Assembly (NCBI RefSeq): GCF_000242635.2 | Contig: NC_017770.1 | Span: 4,042,669 to 4,106,668, forward strand | DNA from: Solitalea canadensis DSM 3403 | Lineage (GTDB): Bacteria > Bacteroidota > Bacteroidia > Sphingobacteriales > Sphingobacteriaceae | Direction of reading: 5' to 3' | DNA: 64,000 nucleotides | In this document: piece after piece, positions 41,953 through 51,481 of the stretch | Numbering within the stretch: position 1 is the stretch's first letter | Layout: each line of letters opens with the position of its first letter | The notes under the pieces: model-generated | Databases searched by the model: none | The model's input: the letters and a program-made list of their open reading frames with translations, nothing else | What the model was told of the DNA's origin: nothing | Position numbers and translations under genes: made by a program

Positions 41953-43332
41953 TTAATTAAGACCGTTTTGATCGATAAGATAAACTAAAGTTGCCATTGC
42001 TGCGGCGCCAAGCTTTAACTCTCTTTCGTTTACATTTTCAAAAACATCTGTTTTTGCATGATGATAATCAAAGTAACGTTGTGAATCCGGTCTGAAACCG
42101 AACAAAGCTGTTCCCAATGATTTTAATGGACCAATATCTGATCCGGCACCCCCTCCTCCACCTATCTCTTTTAATCCATACTCATCAAATATCGGCGACC
42201 AACTCATTATTCTGTTTACGACTTCCGTGGATGCGTCAATAGAAAAACCACGAGGAGTTAACCCACCGGAATCAGATTCGATGGCTGCATAATGCTGTTC
42301 ATTTGTTACTTTCGCATTTTCTGCATATTTAAGTCCTCCTTTTGTACCGTTCTCTTCATTCATGAACATTACAGCCCTAACAGTATGCTTGGGTTTAATA
42401 CCCAATGCTTTAATGGTTCTCAATACCTCTACAGATTGCATAGTCCCTGCACCATCATCATGAGCGCCTTCAGCCAAATCCCATGAATCAAGGTGCCCTC
42501 CAACTGTTATTATTTTCTCTGGTTGCTCAGATCCTTTTATCTCGCCAATTACATTGTATGACAGTACATCTGGCAATGTTTTACAATTCATTTGATAGAA
42601 AAATTTAAGTGAAGGATCTGTTTTAAGAGCAGCACTTAAACTATTTGCATCTTTTGTACTGATAGCAGCTGCAGGAATTTTAGTAAGCTTTTCATCATAA
42701 CGCATGGTACCTGTATGAGGAAACTCATCAATTTTGGTTGTCATAGACCGAACAATTACCCCTATTGCTCCATATTTTGCGGCCTCAATTGCACCTTGTA
42801 CTCGCTGATTAACTGCTGCTCCATAAGCATTAAAGGTATGCAGTGTTTTAGGATTCATTGGACGATTAAAAAAAACTATCTTTCCTTTAATCTTCTCCTC
42901 TCCTAATTCCTTAAGTTGATCGAAGTTGAACACCTCAATAATAGTCGTTTCAATTCCCTTTTCAGAAGTTGCAACAGAACCGCCAAGAGCAGCTATTTCC
43001 ACATTTATTTTTTTTCCGCCTGTTGCAAACCAGGCTTTTTCTTTAGCACCACGCTCCCAGTGCGGAACCATTACTTCCTGCAGATAAACACGGTCAAATC
43101 CGTACGATTCCATTAATGATCTGGTCCATTCTACTGCATTTTGTGCATTTGCTGAGCCGCTTAATCTCGGACCAATATTTTTACATAAATAATGTAGATT
43201 TTCATAGACTTTCCCATTTCCTAATACCTCTTCATAAATTTTACTTACAACCATAGAATCTGGATTGGAAGCATAGCTGCCTGTAGTAAACATGGCTACT
43301 GCAACTAAAAACAATAAACTTTTCTTCTTCAT
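41953..43332 (-). CDS. exported M28-family zinc peptidase with PA domain
   Basis: 459 residues, signal peptide MKKKSLLFLVAVAMFTTGSY. A PA (protease-associated) segment lies around 125-230 (GKIVFFNRPMNPKTLHTFNA, GAIGVIVRSMTTKIDEFPHT). Zinc ligands of M28: GGHLDSWDLAEGAHDDGAGT, FMNEENGTKGG (catalytic Glu), AIESDSGGLTPRGF, and DYHHAKTDVFENVN. Such enzymes remove N-terminal amino acids or dipeptides in the periplasm or medium. Likely heads a two-gene unit with nothing; the next minus gene upstream has its own terminator. Confidence 0.9.
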   Translation of the reverse strand: MKKKSLLFLVAVAMFTTGSYASNPDSMVVSKIYEEVLGNGKVYENLHYLCKNIGPRLSGSANAQNAVEWTRSLMESYGFDRVYLQEVMVPHWERGAKEKAWFATGGKKINVEIAALGGSVATSEKGIETTIIEVFNFDQLKELGEEKIKGKIVFFNRPMNPKTLHTFNAYGAAVNQRVQGAIEAAKYGAIGVIVRSMTTKIDEFPHTGTMRYDEKLTKIPAAAISTKDANSLSAALKTDPSLKFFYQMNCKTLPDVLSYNVIGEIKGSEQPEKIITVGGHLDSWDLAEGAHDDGAGTMQSVEVLRTIKALGIKPKHTVRAVMFMNEENGTKGGLKYAENAKVTNEQHYAAIESDSGGLTPRGFSIDASTEVVNRIMSWSPIFDEYGLKEIGGGGGAGSDIGPLKSLGTALFGFRPDSQRYFDYHHAKTDVFENVNERELKLGAAAMATLVYLIDQNGLN

Positions 43333-43371
43333 ATATTAACCAAAAGTAATTCTCGACAAAATAATTCAAAT

Positions 43372-43400
43372 AAAAACCCGGCAAGATTAAATCGGCCGGG
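43372..43400 (-). terminator. terminator of the 43413-43913 gene
   Basis: On the minus strand CCCGGC, 12-nt loop, GCCGGG, then TTTTTA, 13 bp beyond the stop codon. Confidence 0.7.
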
Positions 43401-43412
43401 CGTATATCTGGA

Positions 43413-43913
43413 TTATTCCATCATTGCATATCGGGGTTGTTCAAAATACCAATTTGGTTTTGGTAAAGGCAAAATATCATCAAAACGTTTCACAAAGAAC
43501 TTCCCTACATTTCCATCCGTTAACGTTACAATGTTAAGGTGCTGGTCAGAAACCTGCATTACCTGAACTAATACACAATCAAATGTTGTATCTACTCTGG
43601 ATAAGTAGATATTATCATTGGTTACAACAATATCAGGCCCTTTTTTTGATTTCTTGTCTTTTTTATCAGCTTCTGTTGGTTTATAGGTGAGTCTAACAGG
43701 AACCTTTACAAAGTCTTTTCCATCACTATATAATTGTTGGGCCTTGTCCCATTCTGCACTTAAACTATCACAGTTCTTAGGCGTTAATTTCTTTAAAAAG
43801 CCCTCAGGAGTATTCAGGTACCAATTTTCTGCCTGTTGAATAATTCCTTTAGTTTGGGCAAATGAGAGATGAGCGGTAAATAAAGAAATGATAAGAACGA
43901 CTAATTTCTTCAT
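43413..43913 (-). CDS. exported hypothetical protein
   Basis: 166 residues with signal peptide MKKLVVLIISLFTAHLSFAQ. The mature part has a Lys-rich stretch TEADKKDKKSKKGPDIVVTN and ends GKFFVKRFDDILPLPKPNWY FEQPRYAMME. No lipobox, membrane helix or known motif. Bounded by a terminator downstream and recG upstream (43-bp gap). Confidence 0.65.
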   Translation of the reverse strand: MKKLVVLIISLFTAHLSFAQTKGIIQQAENWYLNTPEGFLKKLTPKNCDSLSAEWDKAQQLYSDGKDFVKVPVRLTYKPTEADKKDKKSKKGPDIVVTNDNIYLSRVDTTFDCVLVQVMQVSDQHLNIVTLTDGNVGKFFVKRFDDILPLPKPNWYFEQPRYAMME

Positions 43914-43956
43914 AAATTTATAACAGAATGTTTACTGCTGATAAATATATCAATTA

Positions 43957-46068
43957 TTACGAAATTTTATCCCAAGTTATTTCCCTTTTACTTTTTTTCT
44001 CAAAATAAATACGAAGAGTTTTATTTTTTTCCATATTTAACATAGGATCCTCCTCCAATATCTGTTCTACACACCGACGCGCTTCGATCAAAATTTGCTG
44101 ATCTTTTGCCAGATCTGCTAACCTTAAATCAAGCACACCACTTTGCTGAGTTCCTTCCAAATCTCCTGGTCCGCGTAACTTTAAATCCACCTCAGAAATC
44201 TCAAAACCGTCATTAGTCCTTTCCATGGTATCTAACCGAACTTTAGCTTCAGAAGATAATTTATGACTACTCATCAAAATACAAAAAGATTGTTCTGCTC
44301 CACGCCCAACACGTCCTCTCAATTGATGCAGTTGAGATAATCCAAATTTCTCTGCATTTTCAATAACCATTACGGAAGCATTAGGAACGTTTACCCCAAC
44401 TTCAATAACTGTTGTAGCCACCATAATATGAGTTTCCCCATTTTTGAAACGATTCATCTCAAAATCCTTTTCAGCAGCTTTCATTTTACCATGAACAATA
44501 CTTACCTGGTACTGAGGCTGTGGAAAAGATTTAGTGATGTGTTCATAGCCATTCATCAGATCGAGGTAATCCATTTTTTCTGATTCCTCAATTAAAGGAT
44601 AAACAATATACACCTGTCTCCCTTTGGCAATCTCTTCTTTCAAAAATCCATGCAGGCGCAACCGGTGATTTTCGAATTTATGTAAGGTTTGAATAGGCTT
44701 TCTACCGGCAGGAAGCTCGTCAATTACAGATACATCTAAATCTCCATATAACGTCATTGCTAGGGTCCTGGGAATTGGAGTAGCTGTCATTACCAAAATG
44801 TGTGGAGGGCTACTATTTTTTTGCCACAATTTTGCACGTTGTTCTACACCAAACCGATGCTGCTCATCAATAATAACTAACCCCAGGTTTTGAAACTGAA
44901 CTTTATCTTCAATTAATGCATGCGTTCCTACCAGTAATTTAAGTTCTCCGTTTGCCAATTCTTCAAATAACTTCTCACGTTGCTTCTTTTTAGTAGAACC
45001 GGTTAACAACTCAACCTTAACAGGCATATCTTTCAGCATCATTGAAATGGAATGAAAATGCTGAGTGGCAAGAATTTCTGTTGGAGCCATCATACAAGCC
45101 TGAAATCCATTGTCGATAGCCAATAACATCGACATTAACGCCACTACCGTCTTTCCGCTTCCAACATCACCCTGAACCAGCCTGTTCATTTGCATACCAG
45201 AGTTGGTGTCTCTCCTGATTTCCTTAATAACTCTTTTTTGGGCACCGGTCAGTTCAAAAGGTAAATGATTCGTATAAAAACCATTAAAATTATCACCCAC
45301 TACTGAAAATAAGCTACCATTATGTAGACGTTTTTTGATTTGCTTATTAAAAAGTAATCGTAACTGAATAAAGAATAGTTCTTCAAATTTCAAGCGCGCT
45401 TGGGAACGCTGTAACAGCTTAGAGTCTTTGGGAAAATGAATTTGAATTAATGCATCTCTTCTTGACATTAATTTATATTGTTCCAAAGGAGCTTCAGGCA
45501 AATCTTCGTCTATAAAATTAGCACCCTGTTCCAAGAGATTATACACCAAACGCATAATACCTTTGGTGTCCAGGAAAAATAGCTTTAATTTTTCTGTAGA
45601 CGAATAAACGGGTTGCAAAGCTGTCTGAAATTCTTTTTTAGCTTCTGAAACTAATTCCAGATCTGGATGAGGAAGATTCGCTTTATTATTAAAAAAGTTA
45701 GGCTTCCCGAAAGCAATATACTCCTTCCCTATATGAATATGTTTCTCTATAAATTTAATACCTTGAAACCATACTAATTCGAGATGAGAGCCTCTTTCAT
45801 CCTGCAACGTCGCAACCAATCGCTTACGACGCTGCTCTCCAATTAATTGCTTGTCGACGATAATTCCTTTTAACTGGATATACTGAAGATCAGGCGTTAT
45901 TTCTCCAATTCTATAGAACCTGGTTCTATCAATATAACGAAATGGGTAATGCCTGAGGAGGTCACCATAAGTATAAATATTCAGTTCTTTTTTGAGCACA
46001 TCTGCTTTTGAGGGCCCAACGCCTTTCAAGAATTCAATAGGTGTATCAAAAAATCCTTTTCTTTCCAC
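43957..46068 (-). CDS. recG: ATP-dependent DNA helicase RecG
   Basis: 703 residues if translation begins at GTG 46068 (VERKGFFDTPIEFLKGVGPS), which fits RecG family length and avoids overlap with the upstream gene. An ATG at 46131 would add 21 residues and overlap the EamA stop by 40 bp. Wedge domain with YGDLLRHYPFRYIDRTRF; helicase motif I VQGDVGSGKTVVALM, II IIDEQHRFGVEQR, III MTATPIPRTLAMTLYGD, V/VI TTVIEVGVNVPNA and QLRGRVGRGAEQS. RecG remodels stalled replication forks and R-loops. Confidence 0.94.
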   Translation of the reverse strand: MERKGFFDTPIEFLKGVGPSKADVLKKELNIYTYGDLLRHYPFRYIDRTRFYRIGEITPDLQYIQLKGIIVDKQLIGEQRRKRLVATLQDERGSHLELVWFQGIKFIEKHIHIGKEYIAFGKPNFFNNKANLPHPDLELVSEAKKEFQTALQPVYSSTEKLKLFFLDTKGIMRLVYNLLEQGANFIDEDLPEAPLEQYKLMSRRDALIQIHFPKDSKLLQRSQARLKFEELFFIQLRLLFNKQIKKRLHNGSLFSVVGDNFNGFYTNHLPFELTGAQKRVIKEIRRDTNSGMQMNRLVQGDVGSGKTVVALMSMLLAIDNGFQACMMAPTEILATQHFHSISMMLKDMPVKVELLTGSTKKKQREKLFEELANGELKLLVGTHALIEDKVQFQNLGLVIIDEQHRFGVEQRAKLWQKNSSPPHILVMTATPIPRTLAMTLYGDLDVSVIDELPAGRKPIQTLHKFENHRLRLHGFLKEEIAKGRQVYIVYPLIEESEKMDYLDLMNGYEHITKSFPQPQYQVSIVHGKMKAAEKDFEMNRFKNGETHIMVATTVIEVGVNVPNASVMVIENAEKFGLSQLHQLRGRVGRGAEQSFCILMSSHKLSSEAKVRLDTMERTNDGFEISEVDLKLRGPGDLEGTQQSGVLDLRLADLAKDQQILIEARRCVEQILEEDPMLNMEKNKTLRIYFEKKSKREITWDKIS

Positions 46069-46091
46069 TAAAGCTAAAATAGTTAAACTTC

Positions 46092-47003
46092 CTACGCCAT
46101 TTTGGGAAGTATTCTCTTTAAATATTCCCAATTAAAAAGTACCACGGCAACCCCTAACAAACTGTAAGATATTAGCTTTTGTGTTGTAAAGCCTTCATTA
46201 TAATAAAAGTAGGCCACTGCAAATGCTATTATCGGATTAATGTAGATCAGAATTCCAGCAGTAGATGCAGGTATCTTGATCATGGAGTATAAACTTAAAA
46301 ATAAAGGAATAATAGTAAATACCACAGCAAGTATTAAAATATTAACCCAAAAGCCAATTGTTACGGGAACTGTATGATGATTGATTACCTCAAGTGGGAT
46401 AATAAATAAGCAGGATAGTAACAACTGTAAACCGAGGAGATTAAGTTTATTAAACCCTTGTATACTTCGCTGTACGATAAGATAACCAGCAAACAAAATA
46501 GCGACAAAGAAAGACCAAAATACTTCCATCGGGTGTCCCCATCCAAGTATGATTGCACTCACTATACTGATGCTTATCGCAATCCATTTTAGAGAACTAA
46601 GCTTTTCCTTTAATATAAAGAAAGCTCCGATAGCTGTTAATAGAGGGCAAACCATGTAAGCAAATGCCCCTGCCTGAACACTGATATAATTGACCAGATA
46701 GATATATGACAACCAATTACCAGTTAACAATACACTTGACAAAAATAATATCCCCCAAAAGTACTTTTTGTTCGAGGTTTGCTGTTTGTAATAAGCGAGA
46801 TCTTGCCTTAAATAGGCTTTCCTAAATACTAATACCACTAACCACAAAATGGATAATGAGGCAAAAACTCTATAATTTAATATTTGATTGGGGGGATAAC
46901 TTTTAAGATTTCTTACTAATACTGCCATAAATCCCCATATTACAGGAGAAATAATGGCAGCAATAAAGTATTTTAAGTTGGACTGATTTCCGTCTTCTTT
47001 CAA
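46092..47003 (-). CDS. EamA/RarD-family membrane transporter
   Basis: 303 residues, about ten membrane helices in two EamA repeats. RarD-like entry FIAAIISPVIWGFMAVLVRN, NQILNYRVFASLSILWL, and later EKLSSLKWIAISISIVSAI. The last residues LKRILPKMA. Exporter of small metabolites; substrate unknown. Six bp after ridA and just ahead of recG, so part of a ridA-eamA-recG unit. Confidence 0.88.
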   Translation of the reverse strand: MKEDGNQSNLKYFIAAIISPVIWGFMAVLVRNLKSYPPNQILNYRVFASLSILWLVVLVFRKAYLRQDLAYYKQQTSNKKYFWGILFLSSVLLTGNWLSYIYLVNYISVQAGAFAYMVCPLLTAIGAFFILKEKLSSLKWIAISISIVSAIILGWGHPMEVFWSFFVAILFAGYLIVQRSIQGFNKLNLLGLQLLLSCLFIIPLEVINHHTVPVTIGFWVNILILAVVFTIIPLFLSLYSMIKIPASTAGILIYINPIIAFAVAYFYYNEGFTTQKLISYSLLGVAVVLFNWEYLKRILPKMA

Positions 47004-47009
47004 GATTTG

Positions 47010-47390
47010 TTAAAATTTAACGGCAACAACAGATATTTCAACACTTACATTTTTGGGAAGGCCTGCTACTTCAACAGTCTCACGAGCAGGGTAATTTCCG
47101 CTTAAATAACTTCCATAAATCTCATTCACAACAGCAAAATCGGCCATACTTTTTAAGAAAATTCCGGTTTTAACAACATTATCAAATGATAAACCTGCTT
47201 CTTTTAGAATTGCTGCCAGATTTTTCATTACTTGACGAGTTTCATTAGCAACATCACCGGTTAAAACTTCATTTGTCTCCGGATCAATAGCAATCTGTCC
47301 GGATACAAACAGTATATTACCTGCCCATACAGCCTGACTGTATGGACCAATCGGAGCAGGTGCATTTGTGGTATTTACAATTACTTTCAT
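47010..47390 (-). CDS. ridA: RidA family enamine/imine deaminase
   Basis: 126 residues, full family length. Motifs: NAPAPIGPYSQAVWAGNILF, VSGQIAIDPETNEVLTGD, ETRQVMKNLAAILKEAGLSF, and the catalytic Arg in YPARETVEVAGLPKNVSVEI. It hydrolyses 2-aminoacrylate and similar reactive enamines made by PLP enzymes. First gene of the ridA-eamA-recG unit. Confidence 0.94.
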   Translation of the reverse strand: MKVIVNTTNAPAPIGPYSQAVWAGNILFVSGQIAIDPETNEVLTGDVANETRQVMKNLAAILKEAGLSFDNVVKTGIFLKSMADFAVVNEIYGSYLSGNYPARETVEVAGLPKNVSVEISVVAVKF

Positions 47391-47445
47391 TAGAATATCT
47401 GTTTATTATTTGAGTATTTGATTTGAAGTTGATAGCCAAATCCGC

Positions 47446-47586
47446 TTATTTACGCGTTAGCAAGTCGATGATCTTATAAATTACCCCTGCCAAGAACATA
47501 ATAATTGCGATTCGGTTAATCCAATGCATCACCCTTAGATTAAAGTTAATTGGACGATTGGGGTCTTTTTTACGAAAGAAATACAT
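47446..47586 (-). CDS. 46-residue single-helix membrane protein, DUF6728-like
   Basis: ATG at 47586, stop TAA at 47448-47446. The product MYFFRKKDPNRPINFNLRVM HWINRIAIIMFLAGVIYKII DLLTRK has a basic, Asn-rich N-terminus and one transmembrane helix, and resembles the short DUF6728 proteins of Bacteroidota that begin with a YFFRKKDPN segment. It has its own -7 element at 47613-47620 and a terminator beyond the next gene border. The conserved character makes it a real small gene; function unknown. Confidence 0.75.
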   Translation of the reverse strand: MYFFRKKDPNRPINFNLRVMHWINRIAIIMFLAGVIYKIIDLLTRK

Positions 47587-47612
47587 GTTTAGCTAATAAT
47601 TAACCTTAACCA

Positions 47613-47620
47613 CAAAAATA
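47613..47620 (-). promoter_or_regulatory. -7 element of the DUF6728-like gene
   Basis: Minus strand TATTTTTG (47620-47613) fits TAnnTTTG, 26 bp before the ATG at 47586. No optimal -33 element. Confidence 0.5.
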
Positions 47621-47651
47621 GAACTTTATCAACTATAAATTAGTACCAAAT

Positions 47652-47682
47652 AAAAAAGGAGTCCAATTGGACTCCTTTTTTT
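47652..47682. terminator. bidirectional terminator of the OmpA-family gene
   Basis: AAAAAAGGAGTCC, loop AATT, GGACTCCTTTTTT: 13-bp perfect stem with A/T runs on both sides, 20 bp after the minus-strand gene stop at 47702. Confidence 0.9.
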
Positions 47683-47701
47683 TAATCATATCGTGTTACG
47701 A

Positions 47702-48961
47702 TTATTGTTGTTTGAACTCAACACGACGGTTTTTCTGACGACCTTCTTCAGTATCGTTAGAAGCTACCGGACGAGTTTCGCCGTAACCTTTAGTAGTGAT
47801 GTTACCTGATTTTACACCAGCTTTAACTAAAGCTTTCTTAACTGAAGTTGCACGACGTTTAGAAAGATCCATGTTATAAGCTTCAGTACCTTCAGCAGAA
47901 GCGTGACCTTCTAACAATAATTTACCGTTAGATGATTTTAATTCGCTAGCTAAGTTTTCGATAGCTGGAGCTGACTCTGGACGTAATTTATCAGAGTTAA
48001 AGTCAAACTGGATAGTATTGCTTGGTGCTTCAGGAGTTGGAGCAACTTCTTGTTTAGGGAATACAATAGTACGACCTGCACCGTCAACAACATTACCAGC
48101 TGGAGTGTTAGGCTCTTTGTCAAATACATCAGATACACCGTCACCGTCAGAATCTTTCTTAATATTAGAAACATCACCTTCGGTAGCAGCTACACGTGAT
48201 TTAAGAGCTTCAACTTCTTGACGTAATTCGTTGTCTTTCAACTCATCATACATCAAAGCATATGGATTAACCCAGTCTAAGTTTTTCTTAGATTTGTTTC
48301 CTAATGCAAAGCTTAAACCAGCATAACCGTATGACCATTTGTCGTTAGTAGGACCAAACCAAGTTCTGTCTAAGTTGTCAGCATCTAAGAAATTCATGGT
48401 ATAACCTAAATCTAAGTTAATACCTTCAGATAATTTGAATTTCAAACCACCGCCAACAGGGATAAACTGCTCAGTACGTTTTGCACCATCACCTGGATCG
48501 TATCCGGTTAAACCGTAACCACCTTGTACATATAACGCAACTTTGCTATCACGTTTTAATAATAAGCTGGTTAAATCAATTTGAGCTTGTAATGAAGCTG
48601 CATAGTTGATAGTAGTTTCGAAACTAGGAAAACCAGGATTAACTTGGCCGTTTGTGTTACCATTATAAGTACCAGAAACTTTACCACCTTGGTAATCTAA
48701 TTTCAAACCGAATGCATGAGTAATTTGCTTTTGAATGTAAGCACCGTAACCGAAGTTAGCATCCCACTCATTGTAATCATTATGGCCACCTAAGAAAATA
48801 ACTGGAGCAGCAACTCCACCATTGATTCCTATTGACCATGTTCTGAACTGTTTGGCTCCTCCAAACACTTTAGCGCCCCCATCCTGGGCAAACGCTGATA
48901 GCCCGCCAAACGCTGCAACCAGCGTCAATGCTGCTACCTTTTTAAAAGTAGATTTGTTCAT
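47702..48961 (-). CDS. OmpA-family outer-membrane protein with thrombospondin type 3 linker
   Basis: 419 residues, signal peptide MNKSTFKKVAALTLVAAFGG LSAFAQ. An N-terminal eight-stranded beta-barrel (about 30-230, ending YGYAGLSFALGNKSKKN), a short coiled segment (LRQEVEALKSRVAATEGDVS), a Ca-binding TSP3-type repeat DSDGDGVSDVFDKEPNTPAG, and a C-terminal OmpA domain (IQFDFNSDKLRPESAPAIEN, LLLEGHASAEGTEAYNMDLS KRRATSVKKALV, KGYGETRPVASNDTEEGRQK) that anchors to peptidoglycan. The strong promoter and codon bias suggest high expression. Confidence 0.95.
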   Translation of the reverse strand: MNKSTFKKVAALTLVAAFGGLSAFAQDGGAKVFGGAKQFRTWSIGINGGVAAPVIFLGGHNDYNEWDANFGYGAYIQKQITHAFGLKLDYQGGKVSGTYNGNTNGQVNPGFPSFETTINYAASLQAQIDLTSLLLKRDSKVALYVQGGYGLTGYDPGDGAKRTEQFIPVGGGLKFKLSEGINLDLGYTMNFLDADNLDRTWFGPTNDKWSYGYAGLSFALGNKSKKNLDWVNPYALMYDELKDNELRQEVEALKSRVAATEGDVSNIKKDSDGDGVSDVFDKEPNTPAGNVVDGAGRTIVFPKQEVAPTPEAPSNTIQFDFNSDKLRPESAPAIENLASELKSSNGKLLLEGHASAEGTEAYNMDLSKRRATSVKKALVKAGVKSGNITTKGYGETRPVASNDTEEGRQKNRRVEFKQQ

Positions 48962-49023
48962 AGTCGATCAAATATTAATTAGAATATATATTGTTCTGAT
49001 AAAAAATTAGCGTAAATGCCATG

Positions 49024-49031
49024 CAAATATA
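49024..49031 (-). promoter_or_regulatory. -7 element of the OmpA-family gene
   Basis: Minus strand TATATTTG (49031-49024), 62 bp before the ATG at 48961, leaving a long AT-rich 5' leader as often seen for abundant outer-membrane proteins. -33 not clear. Confidence 0.5.
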
Positions 49032-49117
49032 GAACTTTTTCCTTAATTACATAACTTAGCCAAAAATCGTTCCAGTTTTACTTACGGTTATAATTACCTA
49101 AAAAACAAATAATCATT

Positions 49118-50410
49118 ATGAAATATACAAATATTAATAACAATTTGTTTATCGAAAACAGAAAGAGATTTAATAAAAATTTACGCCCAAAATCCCTTGC
49201 TATATTTAATGCAAATGATGAGTGCCCTCAAAGTGGCGATCAGACATTCCCTTTCAAACAGAATGCCGATTTATTTTACTTGTGCGGAATTGACCAAGAA
49301 CAAACAATATTGTTACTATTTCCCGATTGCCCGAATCCACTCTATAAAGAGGTTCTTTTTCTCAAAAAAACAAGTGAACATATAGCTATTTGGGAGGGTC
49401 ATAAATATACGAAGGCGGAAGCTCGTGAAACATCTGGAATATCAACAATATTTTGGCTTGAAGAGTTCGAAGGATTACTCCCATCAATTATACATTATGC
49501 TGATAATGTGTATTTAAACACAAATGAAAACGACCGGTATGTTCATACTGTTCCGTATCGTGATCTTCGATTTGCTCAAGAACTGAATCAGAAATATCCT
49601 CATTTTAATTATCTCCGTTCAGCACCGATTATGTGTGATCTCCGAATGGTAAAATCAGCTATCGAAGTACAGCTTACACAGCTATCTTGTGACATTACAG
49701 AAAAAGCATTCAGAAGAGTTTTAAATTTTGTCAGTCCGGGTGTGACAGAATATGAAATTGAGGCAGAAATTATACATGAATTCATCAGAAATAGGGCAAC
49801 AGGACACGCCTATAACCCAATCATTGCTTCAGGGAAAAATGCATGTGTGCTCCACTATAATGATAATAATCAAATTTGTAATAATGGAGATGTGATCCTT
49901 TTTGATTTTGGGGCTACCTACGGAAATTACAATGCTGATATGTCACGCTCTATTCCTGTAAATGGCAGATTCTCGGCACGTCAAAAAGCTGTTTACAATT
50001 CTGTGCATCATGTAATGAAGGAAGCTACTAAACTTCTGGTTTCAGGCACAATATGGAATGATTACCATGAAGAGGTGGGTAAAATAATGGAAGCTGAACT
50101 CGTAAAGTTAGGACTTATTGACAGGCATGATATTGAAAAACAAGATCCGAAGAACCCAGCTTATAAAAAGTACTTCATGCATGGAACCTCTCACCATCTT
50201 GGTTTAGATGTACATGACATCAGCAACCGTTACACACCTTTTCAAGCTGGAAACATATTAACTTGTGAACCTGGAATTTACATACTGGAAGAAGGATTGG
50301 GCATTCGTCTTGAAAATAACATTCTAATTACCAAAGAGGGCAATATTGATTTAATGAAAAATATTCCGGTTGATGCAGAAGAAATTGAAGAATTAATGAA
50401 CGTTAATTAA
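49118..50410 (+). CDS. Xaa-Pro aminopeptidase (aminopeptidase P, M24B)
   Basis: 430 residues. N-terminal creatinase-like domain, then the pita-bread fold with metal ligands: LFDFGATYGNYNADMSRSIP (two Asp), HGTSHHLGLDVHD (His), CEPGIYIL (Glu) and GLGIRLENN (Glu). It removes N-terminal residues before proline. No signal peptide, so cytoplasmic. Single gene with a terminator. Confidence 0.92.
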   Translation: MKYTNINNNLFIENRKRFNKNLRPKSLAIFNANDECPQSGDQTFPFKQNADLFYLCGIDQEQTILLLFPDCPNPLYKEVLFLKKTSEHIAIWEGHKYTKAEARETSGISTIFWLEEFEGLLPSIIHYADNVYLNTNENDRYVHTVPYRDLRFAQELNQKYPHFNYLRSAPIMCDLRMVKSAIEVQLTQLSCDITEKAFRRVLNFVSPGVTEYEIEAEIIHEFIRNRATGHAYNPIIASGKNACVLHYNDNNQICNNGDVILFDFGATYGNYNADMSRSIPVNGRFSARQKAVYNSVHHVMKEATKLLVSGTIWNDYHEEVGKIMEAELVKLGLIDRHDIEKQDPKNPAYKKYFMHGTSHHLGLDVHDISNRYTPFQAGNILTCEPGIYILEEGLGIRLENNILITKEGNIDLMKNIPVDAEEIEELMNVN

Positions 50411-50414
50411 AAAC

Positions 50415-50456
50415 AATAAAGAGATTGAGAACTCCTTAACTCTCAATCTCTTTATT
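50415..50456. terminator. bidirectional terminator between pepP-like gene and meaB
   Basis: AATAAAGAGATTGAGA (50415-50430), 10-nt loop, TCTCAATCTCTTTATT (50441-50456): 16-bp perfect stem. It contains the last codons and stop of meaB, so both convergent genes share it. Confidence 0.8.
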
Positions 50457-51353
50457 ATCAAATTGTTTAACAAATCTATACAGGTTAAAGTTATCATTTC
50501 CCAGATTTGCCAATATCGATTTTAATAGGTCAGCTCTCCGGATGTTTCTCATCCTGTTTTGCTGTATTAATTTAAATGCCTTTTCCACTAATAGAAAAGG
50601 TTTTTTTGTGTTTTCTGAAACAGGATGATGTTGCTCGATATGTGCAAACAATTCCCCAATGCCTTCGTTTTTGTCTGCTATCGTCTTTACAACAGGAACA
50701 CTCCAATTCGACTGAGGACGCTGATGTAGGAGTTTTTTAATATTTCCTGCAAATTCGTCTGCACCAATATGGTCGGCTTTGTTTACAACAAAAATATCTG
50801 CGATTTCCATCAAGCCCGATTTAATTGTTTGGATTTCATCGCCAGCTTCTGGGACAAGAACTACAATTGTTGTATCAGCCAACCCAACAATTTCTACTTC
50901 TGACTGTCCAACTCCAACCGTTTCAACTAAAATATAATCGAATGACGCCGCTTTCATGATATCAACAACTTCAATGGTTTTAGTAGACAAGCCACCTAAG
51001 GAACCTCTTGTAGCAAGTGATCTTATGAAGACGCTATCATTATTGAAATGCTCTACCATTCTAATTCTGTCGCCTAATAGAGAACCGTAATTAAAGGGGG
51101 AAGTTGGGTCAATTGCTACTATTCCTACCTTTTTACCCGCATTAGTGATATGACGTATTAACATATTAACCAATGTACTTTTACCGGCTCCTGGAGGCCC
51201 CGTAATACCAATTACAGGCACTTTCTTCGAAAAATCAAGCTTTAACAACAATTCTCTTGAACCTTCAGATTCATTTTCAACTAAACTTATCGCTCTTGAA
51301 ATTGCACGAAAGTTTCCTTTAGTGATTTCGTCCATGAAGGTATTTTCTTTCAT
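50436..51353 (-). CDS. meaB: MeaB/ArgK-type GTPase chaperone of methylmalonyl-CoA mutase
   Basis: 305 residues. Walker A VIGITGPPGAGKSTLVNMLI, FNYGSLLGDRIRMVEHFNND, LGGLSTKTIEVVDIMKAASF, DYILVETVGVGQSEVEIVGL ADTT, and G4 VVNKADHIGADEF. It protects and loads B12-dependent mutases; the mutase genes are not in this window. Divergent from the polysaccharide block. Confidence 0.93.
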   Translation of the reverse strand: MKENTFMDEITKGNFRAISRAISLVENESEGSRELLLKLDFSKKVPVIGITGPPGAGKSTLVNMLIRHITNAGKKVGIVAIDPTSPFNYGSLLGDRIRMVEHFNNDSVFIRSLATRGSLGGLSTKTIEVVDIMKAASFDYILVETVGVGQSEVEIVGLADTTIVVLVPEAGDEIQTIKSGLMEIADIFVVNKADHIGADEFAGNIKKLLHQRPQSNWSVPVVKTIADKNEGIGELFAHIEQHHPVSENTKKPFLLVEKAFKLIQQNRMRNIRRADLLKSILANLGNDNFNLYRFVKQFDNKEIES

Positions 51354-51481
51354 CGATTATTTGTTTTGTTTTCAAAATAAATAAATAATTACGATTCACC
51401 GTCATATAAGGAGTACCAGAATATCCTCTCAAACTGTTTTTAATTTTTACCTTTGCGCTTTAAAAGTTTTTTAAATACTCT

